From Meridianimarinicoccus marinus (lineage in GTDB: Bacteria > Pseudomonadota > Alphaproteobacteria > Rhodobacterales > Rhodobacteraceae), in assembly GCF_040689105.1 (NCBI RefSeq), contig NZ_JBFBVU010000016.1, forward strand, positions 24,302 through 88,301: a stretch of 64,000 bases of DNA, given 5' to 3'. How positions within the stretch are numbered: position 1 is the first letter of the stretch; the number at the start of each line of letters is the position of its first letter. This document shows, piece by piece, positions 44,467 to 53,700 of the stretch. The translations under genes were made by a program, and so were the position numbers. The notes under the pieces are model-generated. The model did no database searches, was not told the DNA's origin, and worked only from the letters and a program-made list of their open reading frames with translations.

Positions 44467-45552
44467 CTAGCGGATCTTCAGCGTGGCCAGCCCGATCAGG
44501 GCCAGGATCAGCGACACGATCCAGAACCGAATCACGATCTGCGGTTCGTGCCAGCCCTTCTTTTCGAAGTGGTGGTGGATCGGTGCCATCAGGAACACCC
44601 GCCGCCCGGTGCGTTTGAAATAGGCGACCTGGATGATGACCGACAGCGCCTCGACCACGAAGATGCCGCCGACGATGGCCAGAACGATCTCGTGCTTGGT
44701 GGCAACCGCGATGGCGCCAAGCGCCCCGCCCAGGGCCAGCGATCCGGTGTCGCCCATGAACACCGCCGCGGGCGGCGCGTTGTACCACAGGAAGCCCAGC
44801 CCTCCGCCCACCAGGGCCGCCACGAAGATCAGCAACTCGCCGGTGCCGGGCACGTAATGCACGTCAAGATATTGCGTGAAGTCGACACGGCCCACCGCAT
44901 AGGCGATGATCCCCAGCGCCGAGCCCGCGATCATCACCGGCATGACCGCCAGCCCGTCCAGCCCGTCGGTCAGGTTCACCGCGTTGGCGGCCCCCACGAT
45001 CACGATCATCGCGAAGGGCACGAACAAGACACCCAGCGGCAGCAGCACATCCTTGAAGATCGGAAAGGCCAGCGCGCCGGACAGGTCGGCGGGGTGAAAG
45101 TACATGGCCCAGAGCGCGGCGATGGCCGAGATGAGAAACCCCAGCCCCAGCCGCACCTTGCCCGAAACGCCCTTGGTGTTGTTCTGGCTGACCTTTGCAT
45201 AGTCGTCGGCAAAGCCAATGGCCCCGAACCCATAGGTCACGAACAGCACCATCCAGATGAAAGGCGTGTCCAGCCGCGCCCACATCAGCGTTGAAAACAG
45301 CAGCGCGCCCAGGATCAGCACCCCGCCCATGGTGGGCGTGCCGGCCTTGGTCAGCTTGTGGCTCTCGGGTCCATCCTCGCGGATCGGCTGGCCGTTGCTT
45401 TGCCGCCTGCGCAGCAGGTTGATCAGGGGCCGACCGAACAGGAAGCCAAAGATCAGCGCCGTGAAAAAGGCCCCACCCGCCCGGAACGTGATGTAGCGGA
45501 ACAGGTTGAAGAAGTCGCCGCCATCGGAAAAGGCCGCCAGCCAATACAGCAT
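44467..45552 (-). CDS. mraY: Phospho-N-acetylmuramoyl-pentapeptide transferase MraY
   Basis: A 361-aa ten-helix membrane protein. Signatures: ESHKLTKAGTPTMGGVLIL, GFADDYAKVSQNNTKGVSGKVRLG (DD motif), NAVNLTDGLDGLAV and APIHHHFEKKGWHEPQIVIRFW. MraY transfers phospho-MurNAc-pentapeptide to undecaprenyl phosphate, making lipid I. It starts one base before murF ends (TGATG, 45550-45554). The PLD gene follows after 34 nt. Confidence 0.97.
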   Translation of the reverse strand: MLYWLAAFSDGGDFFNLFRYITFRAGGAFFTALIFGFLFGRPLINLLRRRQSNGQPIREDGPESHKLTKAGTPTMGGVLILGALLFSTLMWARLDTPFIWMVLFVTYGFGAIGFADDYAKVSQNNTKGVSGKVRLGLGFLISAIAALWAMYFHPADLSGALAFPIFKDVLLPLGVLFVPFAMIVIVGAANAVNLTDGLDGLAVMPVMIAGSALGIIAYAVGRVDFTQYLDVHYVPGTGELLIFVAALVGGGLGFLWYNAPPAAVFMGDTGSLALGGALGAIAVATKHEIVLAIVGGIFVVEALSVIIQVAYFKRTGRRVFLMAPIHHHFEKKGWHEPQIVIRFWIVSLILALIGLATLKIR

Positions 45553-46970
45553 CAGTTTGCCTTTCTGGAATTCTGCGGCGCGGCATCGCCGATCTTCCGC
45601 AGCGCGTCAACCACCTGCCCGACCCGCGACCCGAACGAGCCTTTGACCAGCACGATATCGCCGTTGTGGACAAGATCCGGCGCAAGACCGGCCATTTCGG
45701 GCGCCGTCTTGCACCATTGGCCCCGTTTTTCCTCGGGCAGAGCCGCGTGCAGGGCCTTCATGCGCGGGCCGACGCAATGGACACGGTCCAGCGCCTCCAT
45801 GGCCGGATGCGCGGCCAGACCGGCGTGCAGGGCCGCCTCATCGGGGCCCAGTTCCAGCATGTCGCCCAGCACCGCGATGCGCGCGCCTTTCGGCGTGCTG
45901 GCGGCCAGGGTTTCCAGCGCCGCTCCAACCGAAGTGGGATTGGCGTTATAGGCATCGTCCAGAAGCGCGAAGGTGCCGCCGCCGGGCAGATCGACCGTCT
46001 CACGTGTGCCCCGGCCGCCGGGGGGCGTCCAAAGGGACAGGCCGACAACGGCCCGGGTCACATCGCCACCGGCCGCCGCGACGCAGGCCAATGCCCCCAG
46101 CGCGTTCAGTGCAAAATGGCGGCCCGGCGTGTTCAGCCGCACCGGGAAGCCCGCACCGGCCAGATGGGCGGTGAACAGGGTGCTGTCTGCCGTGACCTCC
46201 AGACCGCTGAGCCGGACATCCGCGAAATCCAGCGCCCCGAAGGACACGCAATTGTCGGTGGCGGCACGGGCCGCTTCGGACAAGATGCCCGAGATTTCCA
46301 GATCGCCATTGAACACCGCCCAGCCGCCGGGTTTCAGGCCCGAGAAGATCGCGGCCTTTTCATGCGCGATGGCCGGAAGCCCATCGGGGAAGGCTTCCAG
46401 ATGCACCTCTGCCACGATGGTGACCAGCGCCACATCGGGGGCGGCCAGCGCGGCCAGCGGCGCGATCTCGCCGGGATGGTTCATGCCGATCTCGATCACC
46501 GCGAAATCCGCGTCGACGGGGCAGCGCGCCAGCGTCAGTGGCACGCCCCAATGGTTGTTGAAGCTTTTCTCCGCGGCATGCACCCGGCCCAGCGGCGCCA
46601 GGGCGGCGCGCAGCATTTCCTTGGTCGAGGTCTTGCCGACCGAGCCGGTCACCGCGATGACCCGCGCCCGGGTGCGCGCGCGCCCCGCACGGCCCAAGGC
46701 CTCCAGCCCGGCCTGCACGTCCTCGACCATCAGCAGCGGTGCATCATCGGCCACGCCGCGCGGGCGATAGGCGACCAGCGCGGCGGCGGCCCCCTTGGCC
46801 AGCGCGTCGGCCACGAAGTCGTGCCCGTCGCGCTGATCCTTCAGGGCAATGAACAGATCGCCGGGCTGGATCGAGCGGCTGTCGATGGACAACCCCGTCG
46901 CCTGCCAGTCGCCAAACGCCTTGCCCCCGGTGGCCTCGGCGGCTTCGGCGGCGGTCCACAATGGGGTCAT
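45552..46970 (-). CDS. murF: UDP-N-acetylmuramoyl-tripeptide--D-alanyl-D-alanine ligase MurF
   Basis: A 472-aa Mur ligase. The N-terminal domain has DSRSIQPGDLFIALKDQRDGHDFVADA, VIAVTGSVGKTSTKEML is the ATP loop, FNNHWGVPLTLAR and DDAYNANPTSV mark the centre, and VLVKGSFGSRVGQVVDAL ends it. It adds D-Ala-D-Ala to the tripeptide. It overlaps murE by 4 nt (ATGA) and mraY by 1 nt (TGATG). Confidence 0.97.
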   Translation of the reverse strand: MTPLWTAAEAAEATGGKAFGDWQATGLSIDSRSIQPGDLFIALKDQRDGHDFVADALAKGAAAALVAYRPRGVADDAPLLMVEDVQAGLEALGRAGRARTRARVIAVTGSVGKTSTKEMLRAALAPLGRVHAAEKSFNNHWGVPLTLARCPVDADFAVIEIGMNHPGEIAPLAALAAPDVALVTIVAEVHLEAFPDGLPAIAHEKAAIFSGLKPGGWAVFNGDLEISGILSEAARAATDNCVSFGALDFADVRLSGLEVTADSTLFTAHLAGAGFPVRLNTPGRHFALNALGALACVAAAGGDVTRAVVGLSLWTPPGGRGTRETVDLPGGGTFALLDDAYNANPTSVGAALETLAASTPKGARIAVLGDMLELGPDEAALHAGLAAHPAMEALDRVHCVGPRMKALHAALPEEKRGQWCKTAPEMAGLAPDLVHNGDIVLVKGSFGSRVGQVVDALRKIGDAAPQNSRKAN

Positions 46971-48466
46971 GTCAGGCGTCCTTCCAGGGCGGCCACGGCA
47001 ACCGAGGCTTGCTCGGCATCGTCAAAGGGAAATACATCGTCGCCGATGGTCTGGCCGGTCTCATGGCCTTTGCCGGCAATCAGCAGCGCGTCGCCCGGCC
47101 CCACCGCATCGACGCCGCGCAGAATCGCTTCGGCCCGGTCGCCCACATCGGCAGCCTCGGGGCAGCCTTCGCGGACCATGGCCCGAATCGCCGCCGGATC
47201 TTCCGAACGCGGGTTGTCGTCGGTCACGATGCACAGATCGGCGTGTTGCCCGGCCGCCTGCCCCATCAGCACGCGCTTTGCGGTGTCGCGGTCGCCACCG
47301 GCGCCGAACACGATGATCAACCGGCCCAGCACATGCGGCCGCAGCGCGGTCAGCGCCGTGGCGATGGCATCGGGCGTATGGGCGTAATCGACGAAGATCG
47401 CGCCGCCGTTTTCGCGGCTGGCCACATGCTGCATCCGGCCGCGCACCGTCTGCAACCGGTCCAGCGTGGTGAACACATCGTCGGGGTCTTCTCCGGCGGC
47501 GATCACCAGTCCGGCGGCCAGCAGTGCATTGGCGGCCTGAAACCCGCCGATCAGGTTGAGCCGCGCCATCCGGGGCCGGCCCTGCCAGGAAAACCGCAGA
47601 TCCTGACCGGTGGTGTCGAACCGCTGGCCTTCGATCCGCAACGCGGCATCGGGGTGCCGGCCGATGCCGATGACCTCTTGCCCGCGCTCGGTGGCACGCT
47701 CTGCCACCACCCGCCCCTTGGGATCGTCCAGATTGCTGACGATGATGCCATCCTCGGACAACACCCGGTCGAACAACCCCGCCTTGGCGGCAAAATAGCT
47801 CTCGAAATCCTGATGATAGTCCAGATGATCCTGCGAGAAATTGGTGAAGCCCGCTGCCGCCAGCCGCACCCCGTCCAGCCGTTTCTGGTCCAGCCCGTGC
47901 GAGGAGGCTTCCATTGCCAGATGGGTGACCCCGTGCCGGGCCATCTCGGCCAGATGGCGATGCAGGGTCAGCGCGTCCGGTGTGGTGTGCTGCAACGGCG
48001 CTTCATAAGCGCCCTCGATGCCGGTGGTGCCCAGGTTGCAGGCCTCGCGGCCCAGACAGGTCCAGATCTGGCGGGCAAAGCTGGTCACCGAGGTCTTGCC
48101 ATTGGTGCCGGTGACCGCCACGCAGGTTTCCGGCTGGCCGCCGAACCACAGCGCCGCCGAATAGGCCAGCGCCTGCCGGGGATCCTCGGCCACCACCAAT
48201 GCCCGGTCGGGGGCTGCGGCCAGCGCGGCTTCGGCCAGTGCCGCGCCTTCGCGGTCGGTCAGGATGGCGCCCGCGCCCATGCGCAGCGCCGTTCCGATGA
48301 ATTCGCCGCCGTGCAGCCGCGCACCGGGAAGGGCTGCGAACAGATGGCCGGGCCGCACCGCGCGGCTGTCGATGGACAGGCCGGTGATCCGGGCTTCCAG
48401 CCCGCCCTGAGCGTGCAGACCAAGCTCTGCCAAGCTGCGTTTTGCCTGATCCGCGTCCATATCCAC
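46967..48466 (-). CDS. murE: UDP-MurNAc-tripeptide synthetase MurE (meso-DAP type)
   Basis: A 499-aa Mur ligase. The N-terminal half has DSRAVRPGHLFAALPGARLHGGEF, the ATP loop VTGTNGKTSVTSFARQ, and NFSQDHLDYHQDFESYFAAKAGLF; the C-terminal DDNPRSEDPAAI is the DNPR motif that selects meso-diaminopimelate rather than lysine. The start ATG 48466 is 6 nt after the ftsI stop and its end overlaps murF in ATGA. Confidence 0.97.
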   Translation of the reverse strand: MDMDADQAKRSLAELGLHAQGGLEARITGLSIDSRAVRPGHLFAALPGARLHGGEFIGTALRMGAGAILTDREGAALAEAALAAAPDRALVVAEDPRQALAYSAALWFGGQPETCVAVTGTNGKTSVTSFARQIWTCLGREACNLGTTGIEGAYEAPLQHTTPDALTLHRHLAEMARHGVTHLAMEASSHGLDQKRLDGVRLAAAGFTNFSQDHLDYHQDFESYFAAKAGLFDRVLSEDGIIVSNLDDPKGRVVAERATERGQEVIGIGRHPDAALRIEGQRFDTTGQDLRFSWQGRPRMARLNLIGGFQAANALLAAGLVIAAGEDPDDVFTTLDRLQTVRGRMQHVASRENGGAIFVDYAHTPDAIATALTALRPHVLGRLIIVFGAGGDRDTAKRVLMGQAAGQHADLCIVTDDNPRSEDPAAIRAMVREGCPEAADVGDRAEAILRGVDAVGPGDALLIAGKGHETGQTIGDDVFPFDDAEQASVAVAALEGRLT

Positions 48467-48472
48467 CCTCGT

Positions 48473-50284
48473 TCAGCCGCCGTTGCGCGCCTCTCGTATC
48501 CCAGCATCGGGGCCGGGCGCAATCTCGGGCCGCAATCCCAGCAGCGGCGCGACGCGGCGGATCACCTCGGCACTGACCGGAACAGCGGTCCAGCCGGCGG
48601 TGCGGCGCGGGATATCGTTCACGATCTCATAGCCCTCGTCGAGGGTGATGACGAAGACATAGCGCGGGTCATGCATGGGAAAGGCGCCCGCGAACGTCGC
48701 CAGAACCTTGTCCTTGTAATAGCCGCCGTTCGGCTTGGGCTTGTCGGCAGAACCGGTCTTGCCGCCCACCGCATAGCCCGGCACTTCGGCAAACCGGGCC
48801 GAGCCGCGCACCACCACCGCGCGCAGCATCTCGCGGGCATGGCGCGAGGTTTCCTCGGACACCACGCGCGGCCCGATGCTGCGGGCGTCGCGTTTCAGCA
48901 GCGTCGGCGTGACCCTGGTGCCGCCGTTCAGCAGCGCGGCATAGCCCTGGGCCAGATGCATCGGGCTGGTCGACAGGCCATGGCCAAAAGAGATCGTCAT
49001 CGACTGGATCTCGCCCCAACGCCCCGGCAGCAGGGGCCGGCCCGAAGGCGCTTCGGACAGTTCCACCTCGGTGGCCTCCAGAAATCCGAAGCGGCGCAGG
49101 AAGTCTTTCTGGTTCTCGGCACCGACGTTCTGGATGATCCGCGAAGTGCCGATGTTGGAGGATTTCACAATCACATCCGTGGCCGACAGGGCCGCGCCGT
49201 AGTCGTGGAAATCGCGGATCTTGTGGCGGCCCCAGACCAGCGGACCCTTGGTGTCGATCATGGTCGTGGGCGAGATCTGGCCCATTTCCAGCGCCTGCGC
49301 GACGGCGAAGATCTTGAAGACCGAGCCCAGCTCATAGACCCCCTGCACCGCGCGGTTGAACAGCGGGCTGTCGGCCTGATCGCCGCTGGTCAGCGGCTGC
49401 GGGCGGTCGTTGGGATCGAAGTCGGGCAGCGACACCATCGAGACGACCTCGCCGGTGTGAATGTCCATCACCACCGCACTGGCACCCCGGGCGTTCATCA
49501 GGCGCATGCCGCCGGCCAGAACTTCGCGCACCGCCGACTGGATGGTGGTGTCGATGGACAATTGCAGCGGCTCGGCCAGCAGGGCGGGATCGCGCAGGCG
49601 CTCGTCGAACGCCTTTTCCACCCCGGCCACACCAAGGATCTCGGCCGCCGCCACCCCTTCTTCACCGAAGCGCGCGCCGCCCAGCACATGCGCGGCCATC
49701 TTGCCGTTGGGATAGACCCGCATGTCGCGCGAGGCGAACAGCAGGCCCGGATCGCCGATGTCATGCACCTGCTGGATCTGCTCGGGCGACAGGGTCTTGC
49801 GGATCCACATGAATTTCCGCCCGTCCTGCATCCGCGCCTGCACCTTCTCGGTGTCGATGTCGGGGAAGATCTTGGCCAGTTCGCGCACCGCATGGGGAAT
49901 ATCCACCATGTCGTGCGGATGCGCGTACAGCGCCTGCGTGGTCAGATTGGTGGCCAGCAGACGGCCATTGCGATCCACGATATCGGCACGGGCCGAGGTG
50001 ATCTGGCTGCCATAGGTCGAATTGCGCGCCTCGACCGGGGCCGAGGTCGCCAGCGCCGCCATGCGGGTGCCAACCGCGCCGAAGGCCAGAACAAAGGCCA
50101 GCCCCAACACCAGCAGGCGGCCTTCGGCCTGCCGCCGGGCGCCGTCGCGCAGCCGCTCGTTGCGCTGGTTGAGGTTTTCACGCTCGATCAGATCGGGGTT
50201 TTCGCCCTTGTCGCGGGCTTCCAGCACGCGGGCCAGCGGGCGCAGCGGCTGGCGCGGAGACCCTTCAGGCGGCAGATCGGTCAT
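48473..50284 (-). CDS. ftsI: Peptidoglycan D,D-transpeptidase FtsI (PBP3)
   Basis: A 603-aa class B penicillin-binding protein. It has a short cytoplasmic head, one membrane helix (about 55-75), a pedestal region, and a transpeptidase domain with active Ser in YELGSVFKIF, the SSN triad motif in VKSSNIGTSRI and KTGSADK. It crosslinks septal peptidoglycan with FtsW. It overlaps ftsL by 4 nt (ATGA). Confidence 0.96.
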   Translation of the reverse strand: MTDLPPEGSPRQPLRPLARVLEARDKGENPDLIERENLNQRNERLRDGARRQAEGRLLVLGLAFVLAFGAVGTRMAALATSAPVEARNSTYGSQITSARADIVDRNGRLLATNLTTQALYAHPHDMVDIPHAVRELAKIFPDIDTEKVQARMQDGRKFMWIRKTLSPEQIQQVHDIGDPGLLFASRDMRVYPNGKMAAHVLGGARFGEEGVAAAEILGVAGVEKAFDERLRDPALLAEPLQLSIDTTIQSAVREVLAGGMRLMNARGASAVVMDIHTGEVVSMVSLPDFDPNDRPQPLTSGDQADSPLFNRAVQGVYELGSVFKIFAVAQALEMGQISPTTMIDTKGPLVWGRHKIRDFHDYGAALSATDVIVKSSNIGTSRIIQNVGAENQKDFLRRFGFLEATEVELSEAPSGRPLLPGRWGEIQSMTISFGHGLSTSPMHLAQGYAALLNGGTRVTPTLLKRDARSIGPRVVSEETSRHAREMLRAVVVRGSARFAEVPGYAVGGKTGSADKPKPNGGYYKDKVLATFAGAFPMHDPRYVFVITLDEGYEIVNDIPRRTAGWTAVPVSAEVIRRVAPLLGLRPEIAPGPDAGIREARNGG

Positions 50285-50637
50285 GGGCGCTGCTCCGTTG
50301 CGGCGGCCACCGGCGTGGCGATGGCGATCTCGGGCTCAATCGGCACGCTGCGCGGCGGATAGGCGACCTGGTCCAGCCGCCCGAAATGCTCGGGCGCCAT
50401 GGGCAGAAGCCGCAGGCGCTCGAAGTTCAGCTCGCTCAACTCGCGCAAACGCTCGGGCCGGTTCAGATAGGCCCATTCGGCCTTCAACACGCCCAGATGT
50501 TCCTGCAACTGCCCAATTTCGCGCGACAACGCCCGGTTGTCGGCCAGCGCCTGCCGGGTGCGGTAGTTTTCCTGATAGGCCCAGAAGGCCAGTCCCAGCA
50601 CGGACACGCCCAGCAGAAGACCGAAGATCAAACGCAT
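50281..50637 (-). CDS. ftsL: Cell division protein FtsL
   Basis: A 118-aa bitopic protein: a membrane helix at residues 2-20 (LIFGLLLGVSVLGLAFWAY), then a coiled coil (NRALSREIGQLQEHLGVLKAEWAYLNRPERL) and a Pro-rich tail. That is FtsL, which forms a periplasmic coiled coil with FtsB and FtsQ and activates FtsW-FtsI. It starts 1 nt after the rsmH stop (50639) and overlaps ftsI. Confidence 0.93.
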   Translation of the reverse strand: MRLIFGLLLGVSVLGLAFWAYQENYRTRQALADNRALSREIGQLQEHLGVLKAEWAYLNRPERLRELSELNFERLRLLPMAPEHFGRLDQVAYPPRSVPIEPEIAIATPVAAATEQRP

Positions 50638-50638
50638 C

Positions 50639-51625
50639 TCACCATGCCTCCATGTTCAGTTTCGGCAGGCCCAGGGCGCTGCGATCCACCGGGGTGGCGG
50701 CCGCATCGGTGCGAAACCCGACCCGCAGCTTGGCCGAACGGGCGCGCGGATTGTCCGCAAGCTCGCTGGCGTCCGGGGGTATGGCCGAGGCCTTTTTCAA
50801 ATGGAACTGGGCCGCGACGGTTTCGGTTTCGGGGGCATAGCGGTTTGCCCGCCCGCCGCGCCCGGACCGGGCCTGGAAGAACCGCTTGACCACGCGATCC
50901 TCCATCGAATGGAAGGTGACCACGGCCAGCGCGCCACCGGGGGCCAGCGCCCGTTCAGCGGCTTCCAGCCCGTCGGCCAACTGCCCGAACTCATCATTCA
51001 CCGCGATGCGCAGCGCTTGGAACGACCGGGTCGCCGGATGGCTTTGCCCCGGCTTGGGACGCGGCAGGCAGCTTTCGACCACCTTGGCCAACTGCCCGGT
51101 GGTCGCGAACGGCGCCTCGGAACGGGTGCGCAGGATGGCGCGCGCGATCCGGCGCGAGGCGCGCTCCTCGCCATAGTGGTACAGGATGTCGGCCAGCAGG
51201 CTTTCATCGGCATTGTTCACCAGATCCGCCGCCGACGGGCCGTCCTGGCTCATCCGCATGTCCAGCGGACCATCGCGCAGGAAGGAAAAGCCGCGTTCGG
51301 CCAGATCAAGCTGCATCGACGACACGCCCAGATCCAGCACCACGCCCGCGACCGGTGCATCGACATAGGCATCCATTTCGGAAAACGTGCCCTGCACCAG
51401 CCTCAGCCGGTCGCCGTAGTCGGACAGCATGGGGGCCGCCATCTCGATCGCCAGCGGATCGCGGTCTACACCGGTCACCTGATCGGCCCCGGACTCGAAC
51501 AACCCACGGGTATAGCCGCCGGCCCCGAACGTGCCGTCAATCCAGTGCCCCTGCACAGGCGCCACCGCCCGCAACAGCGGGGCCAGCAGGACCGGGATAT
51601 GGGGGCGGGCAGCATCGGAGGGCAT
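50639..51625 (-). CDS. rsmH: 16S rRNA (cytosine(1402)-N4)-methyltransferase RsmH (MraW)
   Basis: A 328-aa SAM-dependent methyltransferase. It begins PHIPVLLAPLLRAVAPVQGHWIDGTFGAGGYTRGLFE, has GVVLDLGVSSMQLDLAERGFSF, and ends near RVNDEF...LAVVTFHSMEDRVVKRFFQ, all family signatures. It methylates C1402 of 16S rRNA. The ATG is 3 nt after the mraZ stop. Confidence 0.96.
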   Translation of the reverse strand: MPSDAARPHIPVLLAPLLRAVAPVQGHWIDGTFGAGGYTRGLFESGADQVTGVDRDPLAIEMAAPMLSDYGDRLRLVQGTFSEMDAYVDAPVAGVVLDLGVSSMQLDLAERGFSFLRDGPLDMRMSQDGPSAADLVNNADESLLADILYHYGEERASRRIARAILRTRSEAPFATTGQLAKVVESCLPRPKPGQSHPATRSFQALRIAVNDEFGQLADGLEAAERALAPGGALAVVTFHSMEDRVVKRFFQARSGRGGRANRYAPETETVAAQFHLKKASAIPPDASELADNPRARSAKLRVGFRTDAAATPVDRSALGLPKLNMEAW

Positions 51626-51628
51626 CTC

Positions 51629-52132
51629 TCAGCTCTCCAGATACGGGGCCAGAAGCGTCAGCGGATCGGCGTCTGTGGGCAGGTCGTCGAACACGGCCTG
51701 AATGGCGGCGCCCTGTTCGGCGTCATAGGTCGGCTTGTCCCAGATCTGGAAGCGATCCACGGCGGACTTGAAATGCGCCTCGCCTCCCAGCCCGATCTTG
51801 TCGCGCAACTTCTTTTGCAGCACCAGCCGGCCAGTGCCATCGACCTGCACCTCTTCGGATTTGGCCGAGAAGAAATCCTCCATCGCCATGCGCTGGGGCG
51901 AGCCCATGGGCATCCGCTCGATGGCGTCCTCGATCTTCTCCATGGCGGTGATGGTGTAGCATTCCAGATAGTTCCGGCGGTCGTTGCCGAACACGATGAT
52001 CAGGGTGGCGGCACCGCCGTCTTCATAGTCCGGATCATTGGCCTGGATCACACGTTTGAAGCTGGCGGGAATGGACACACGTCCCTTCCCGTCCACCTTC
52101 TGGGTGTGTTCGCCTCTGAACCGTCGCGCCAC
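51629..52132 (-). CDS. mraZ: Transcriptional regulator MraZ
   Basis: A 167-aa protein with the double MraZ domain: FRGEHTQKVDGKGRVSIPASFK at the start and VQVDGTGRLVLQKKLRDKIGLGGEAHFKSAVDRFQIW in the second half, both with the DxKGR/DGTGR core. MraZ forms a ring that binds short TGGG-type repeats in the leader of its own operon and controls the dcw genes. It is the first gene of the dcw operon here. Its leader (see 52167-52208 and the promoter at 52371) is unusually long. Confidence 0.96.
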   Translation of the reverse strand: MARRFRGEHTQKVDGKGRVSIPASFKRVIQANDPDYEDGGAATLIIVFGNDRRNYLECYTITAMEKIEDAIERMPMGSPQRMAMEDFFSAKSEEVQVDGTGRLVLQKKLRDKIGLGGEAHFKSAVDRFQIWDKPTYDAEQGAAIQAVFDDLPTDADPLTLLAPYLES

Positions 52133-52166
52133 TGCCCTGGCCTCAATTCATCTGTTCTGAACGTGG

Positions 52167-52208
52167 AAACGGCGGATTGCGCCGCTGCCACCGCTCAATC
52201 CGCCGTTT
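52167..52208 (-). promoter_or_regulatory. Leader hairpin of the dcw operon
   Basis: AAACGGCGGATTG (52167-52179) and CAATCCGCCGTTT (52196-52208) are perfect 13-bp inverted arms around a 16-nt loop. It starts 35 nt upstream of the mraZ ATG, inside the 5' leader, and ends with a T-run on one side. It could act as an attenuator or a structured leader; no leader peptide was found. Confidence 0.65.
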
Positions 52209-52370
52209 TCCTGTCCCTCGATGGGGCGCCCACCTGCGCGCGTGTCTTTGGGGGACTGCTCATGCGCGTGGCGGAACTTCTTTTTGTGGGATGAAAGCGA
52301 TTGCCTGTATGTAACCTGCCATTTTGTTTTTGTGTGGCCCCGAGGGACCGATCGTCTTCATCGTGTAGAG

Positions 52371-52400
52371 ACTATGGCAGAGGGCCCCTCGACTTGGCAA
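52371..52400 (-). promoter_or_regulatory. Candidate promoter of the dcw operon
   Basis: On the minus strand TTGCCA (52395-52400) and CATAGT (52371-52376) are 18 nt apart. The start would be near 52364, giving a leader of about 230 nt before mraZ. The -35 has four matches to the TTGACA consensus. Confidence 0.5.
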
Positions 52401-52525
52401 GGGATTTTATGGGAATTCAGGGGAAAAACCGGACACGGGCCTACCAGATCTGGGAACCTCCTTCACCCATCACAACATATAGTGGCCCTCACCCCCGCGA
52501 ACCACCAATTACGCGCAAAACGGGA

Positions 52526-52553
52526 AAGGCGCGCCCCTTGCGGGACACGCCTT
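52526..52553 (-). terminator. Hairpin downstream of apbC
   Basis: AAGGCGTGTCCC pairs with GGGGCGCGCCTT around GCAAG when read on the minus strand (52526-52553), with two G-U pairs; TTTCCCGTTTT follows. It is 64 nt after the apbC stop, so it probably ends that transcript. Confidence 0.45.
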
Positions 52554-52617
52554 GAATCTCCCCTGATTTCCCGGAAATGGCAAGAAGTGCCGCAATTTCC
52601 CCTGTCGGGACTGCGAC

Positions 52618-53700
52618 TCAGGCCATGCCGCCCTGAATCAGTCGCTGCGCCAGCGCCCGATACGGCGCGGCCAGCGGGCTGTCGGTGGCCGCAACCGGCG
52701 TGCCGCCATCGCCGGCCAGTCGCACATCCAGATCCAGCGGCAGCGCGCCAAGGAACGGCGCGCCCAGCTTCTCGGCCTCGGCCTGTACGCCGCCATGACC
52801 GAAGATATGCGCCTCATGCCCGCATTCGGGGCAGACATAGGTGCTCATGTTCTCGATCAGGCCCAGAACCGGCGTGTTCAGCCGCTTGAACATGTCCAGC
52901 GCCCGCCGGGCATCCAGCAGCGCCACATCCTGCGGGGTAGACACCACCACAGCGCCGGTCAGCTGGGTCTTCTGGCACAGGGTCAGCTGCACATCGCCGG
53001 TGCCCGGCGGCATGTCGACCAGCAGGACATCCAGCTTGCCCCATTCCACCTGCCCCAGCATCTGCTGCAATGCGCCCATCAGCATCGGCCCGCGCCAGAC
53101 CACGGCAGCATCGGGATCGACCATGAAGCCGATCGACATCAGCGTGACCCCATGGGCGTGCAGGGGAATGATGGTCTTGCCATCTGGCGAGGCCGGACGC
53201 TTGTTGACCCCCATCATCCGCGGCACCGAAGGGCCGTAGATGTCGGCATCCAGAAGTCCGACCTTTCGGCCTTCGCGCGCCAAGGCGACGGCAAGGTTGG
53301 TGGAGACGGTGGATTTCCCCACCCCACCCTTGCCCGATCCGATGGCAATGATTCGATCCACGCCACTGACCGCTTGCGGCCCGGCCTGCGGACTGGGATG
53401 CTTGCCGACCTTCAGGCTGGGCGGCGCGGACTTCGCGGCGGGCTTGGCGGCAGGGCCATGCGCGGTCAGCGCGGCACTGGCCTTCTGCACGCCCGGCAGC
53501 GCGGCGACGGCCTGCTCGGCCTTCGCCCGCACCGCGTCCCAGGATTTGGCCACCTCGGGCGACGGCGCCTCGATCACGAACCGCACGGCCGCGCCATCCA
53601 CGGTCAGCGCCCGGAGCAGATCGCGGGAGACCAGAGTGCCGCCGTCAGGCAGCGCGATGCCGCCCAGGGCGTCTAGAATTTCGGATTTGGATATCGGCAT
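52618..53700 (-). CDS. apbC: Mrp/NBP35-family iron-sulfur carrier ATPase ApbC
   Basis: A 360-aa protein. The N-terminal MIP18/DUF59-like domain (about 1-85) leads into a Pro/Lys linker and a P-loop ATPase domain with the deviant Walker A IGSGKGGVGKST, then LLDADIYGPSVPRMMG and VDMPPGTGDVQLTL. The Cys pair CPEC (in STYVCPECG) near the C-terminus is the [4Fe-4S] binding site. It supplies Fe-S clusters to target proteins in the cytoplasm. ATG 53700 is preferred to 53712, since the family starts at MPISKSEIL. It is divergent from the small RNA region. Confidence 0.95.
   Translation of the reverse strand: MPISKSEILDALGGIALPDGGTLVSRDLLRALTVDGAAVRFVIEAPSPEVAKSWDAVRAKAEQAVAALPGVQKASAALTAHGPAAKPAAKSAPPSLKVGKHPSPQAGPQAVSGVDRIIAIGSGKGGVGKSTVSTNLAVALAREGRKVGLLDADIYGPSVPRMMGVNKRPASPDGKTIIPLHAHGVTLMSIGFMVDPDAAVVWRGPMLMGALQQMLGQVEWGKLDVLLVDMPPGTGDVQLTLCQKTQLTGAVVVSTPQDVALLDARRALDMFKRLNTPVLGLIENMSTYVCPECGHEAHIFGHGGVQAEAEKLGAPFLGALPLDLDVRLAGDGGTPVAATDSPLAAPYRALAQRLIQGGMA

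Larger units (their letters stand above)
52133..52617. other. Intergenic region upstream of mraZ, 485 bp
   Basis: It has no gene that can be supported. It holds the mraZ promoter at 52371-52400, the leader hairpin at 52167-52208 and a hairpin at 52526-52553 downstream of apbC. The plus-strand open stretches here read as low-complexity Arg/Pro and have no ribosome-binding site, so they are not called. Confidence 0.6.

Noticed and set aside
46961..50362. 1133-codon plus-strand open frame opposite murE and ftsI
   Set aside because: The same antisense codon-bias effect; both genes beneath have complete family signatures.
52301..52555. 84-codon plus-strand frame upstream of mraZ
   Set aside because: No ribosome-binding site, odd composition, and it crosses the likely dcw promoter and the apbC hairpin.
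52133..52617. RNase P RNA (rnpB) upstream of mraZ, where many alphaproteobacteria have it
   Set aside because: I looked for the GAGGAAAGTCCGGGC core and the AGA-GCAAGACC-type end and did not find them.
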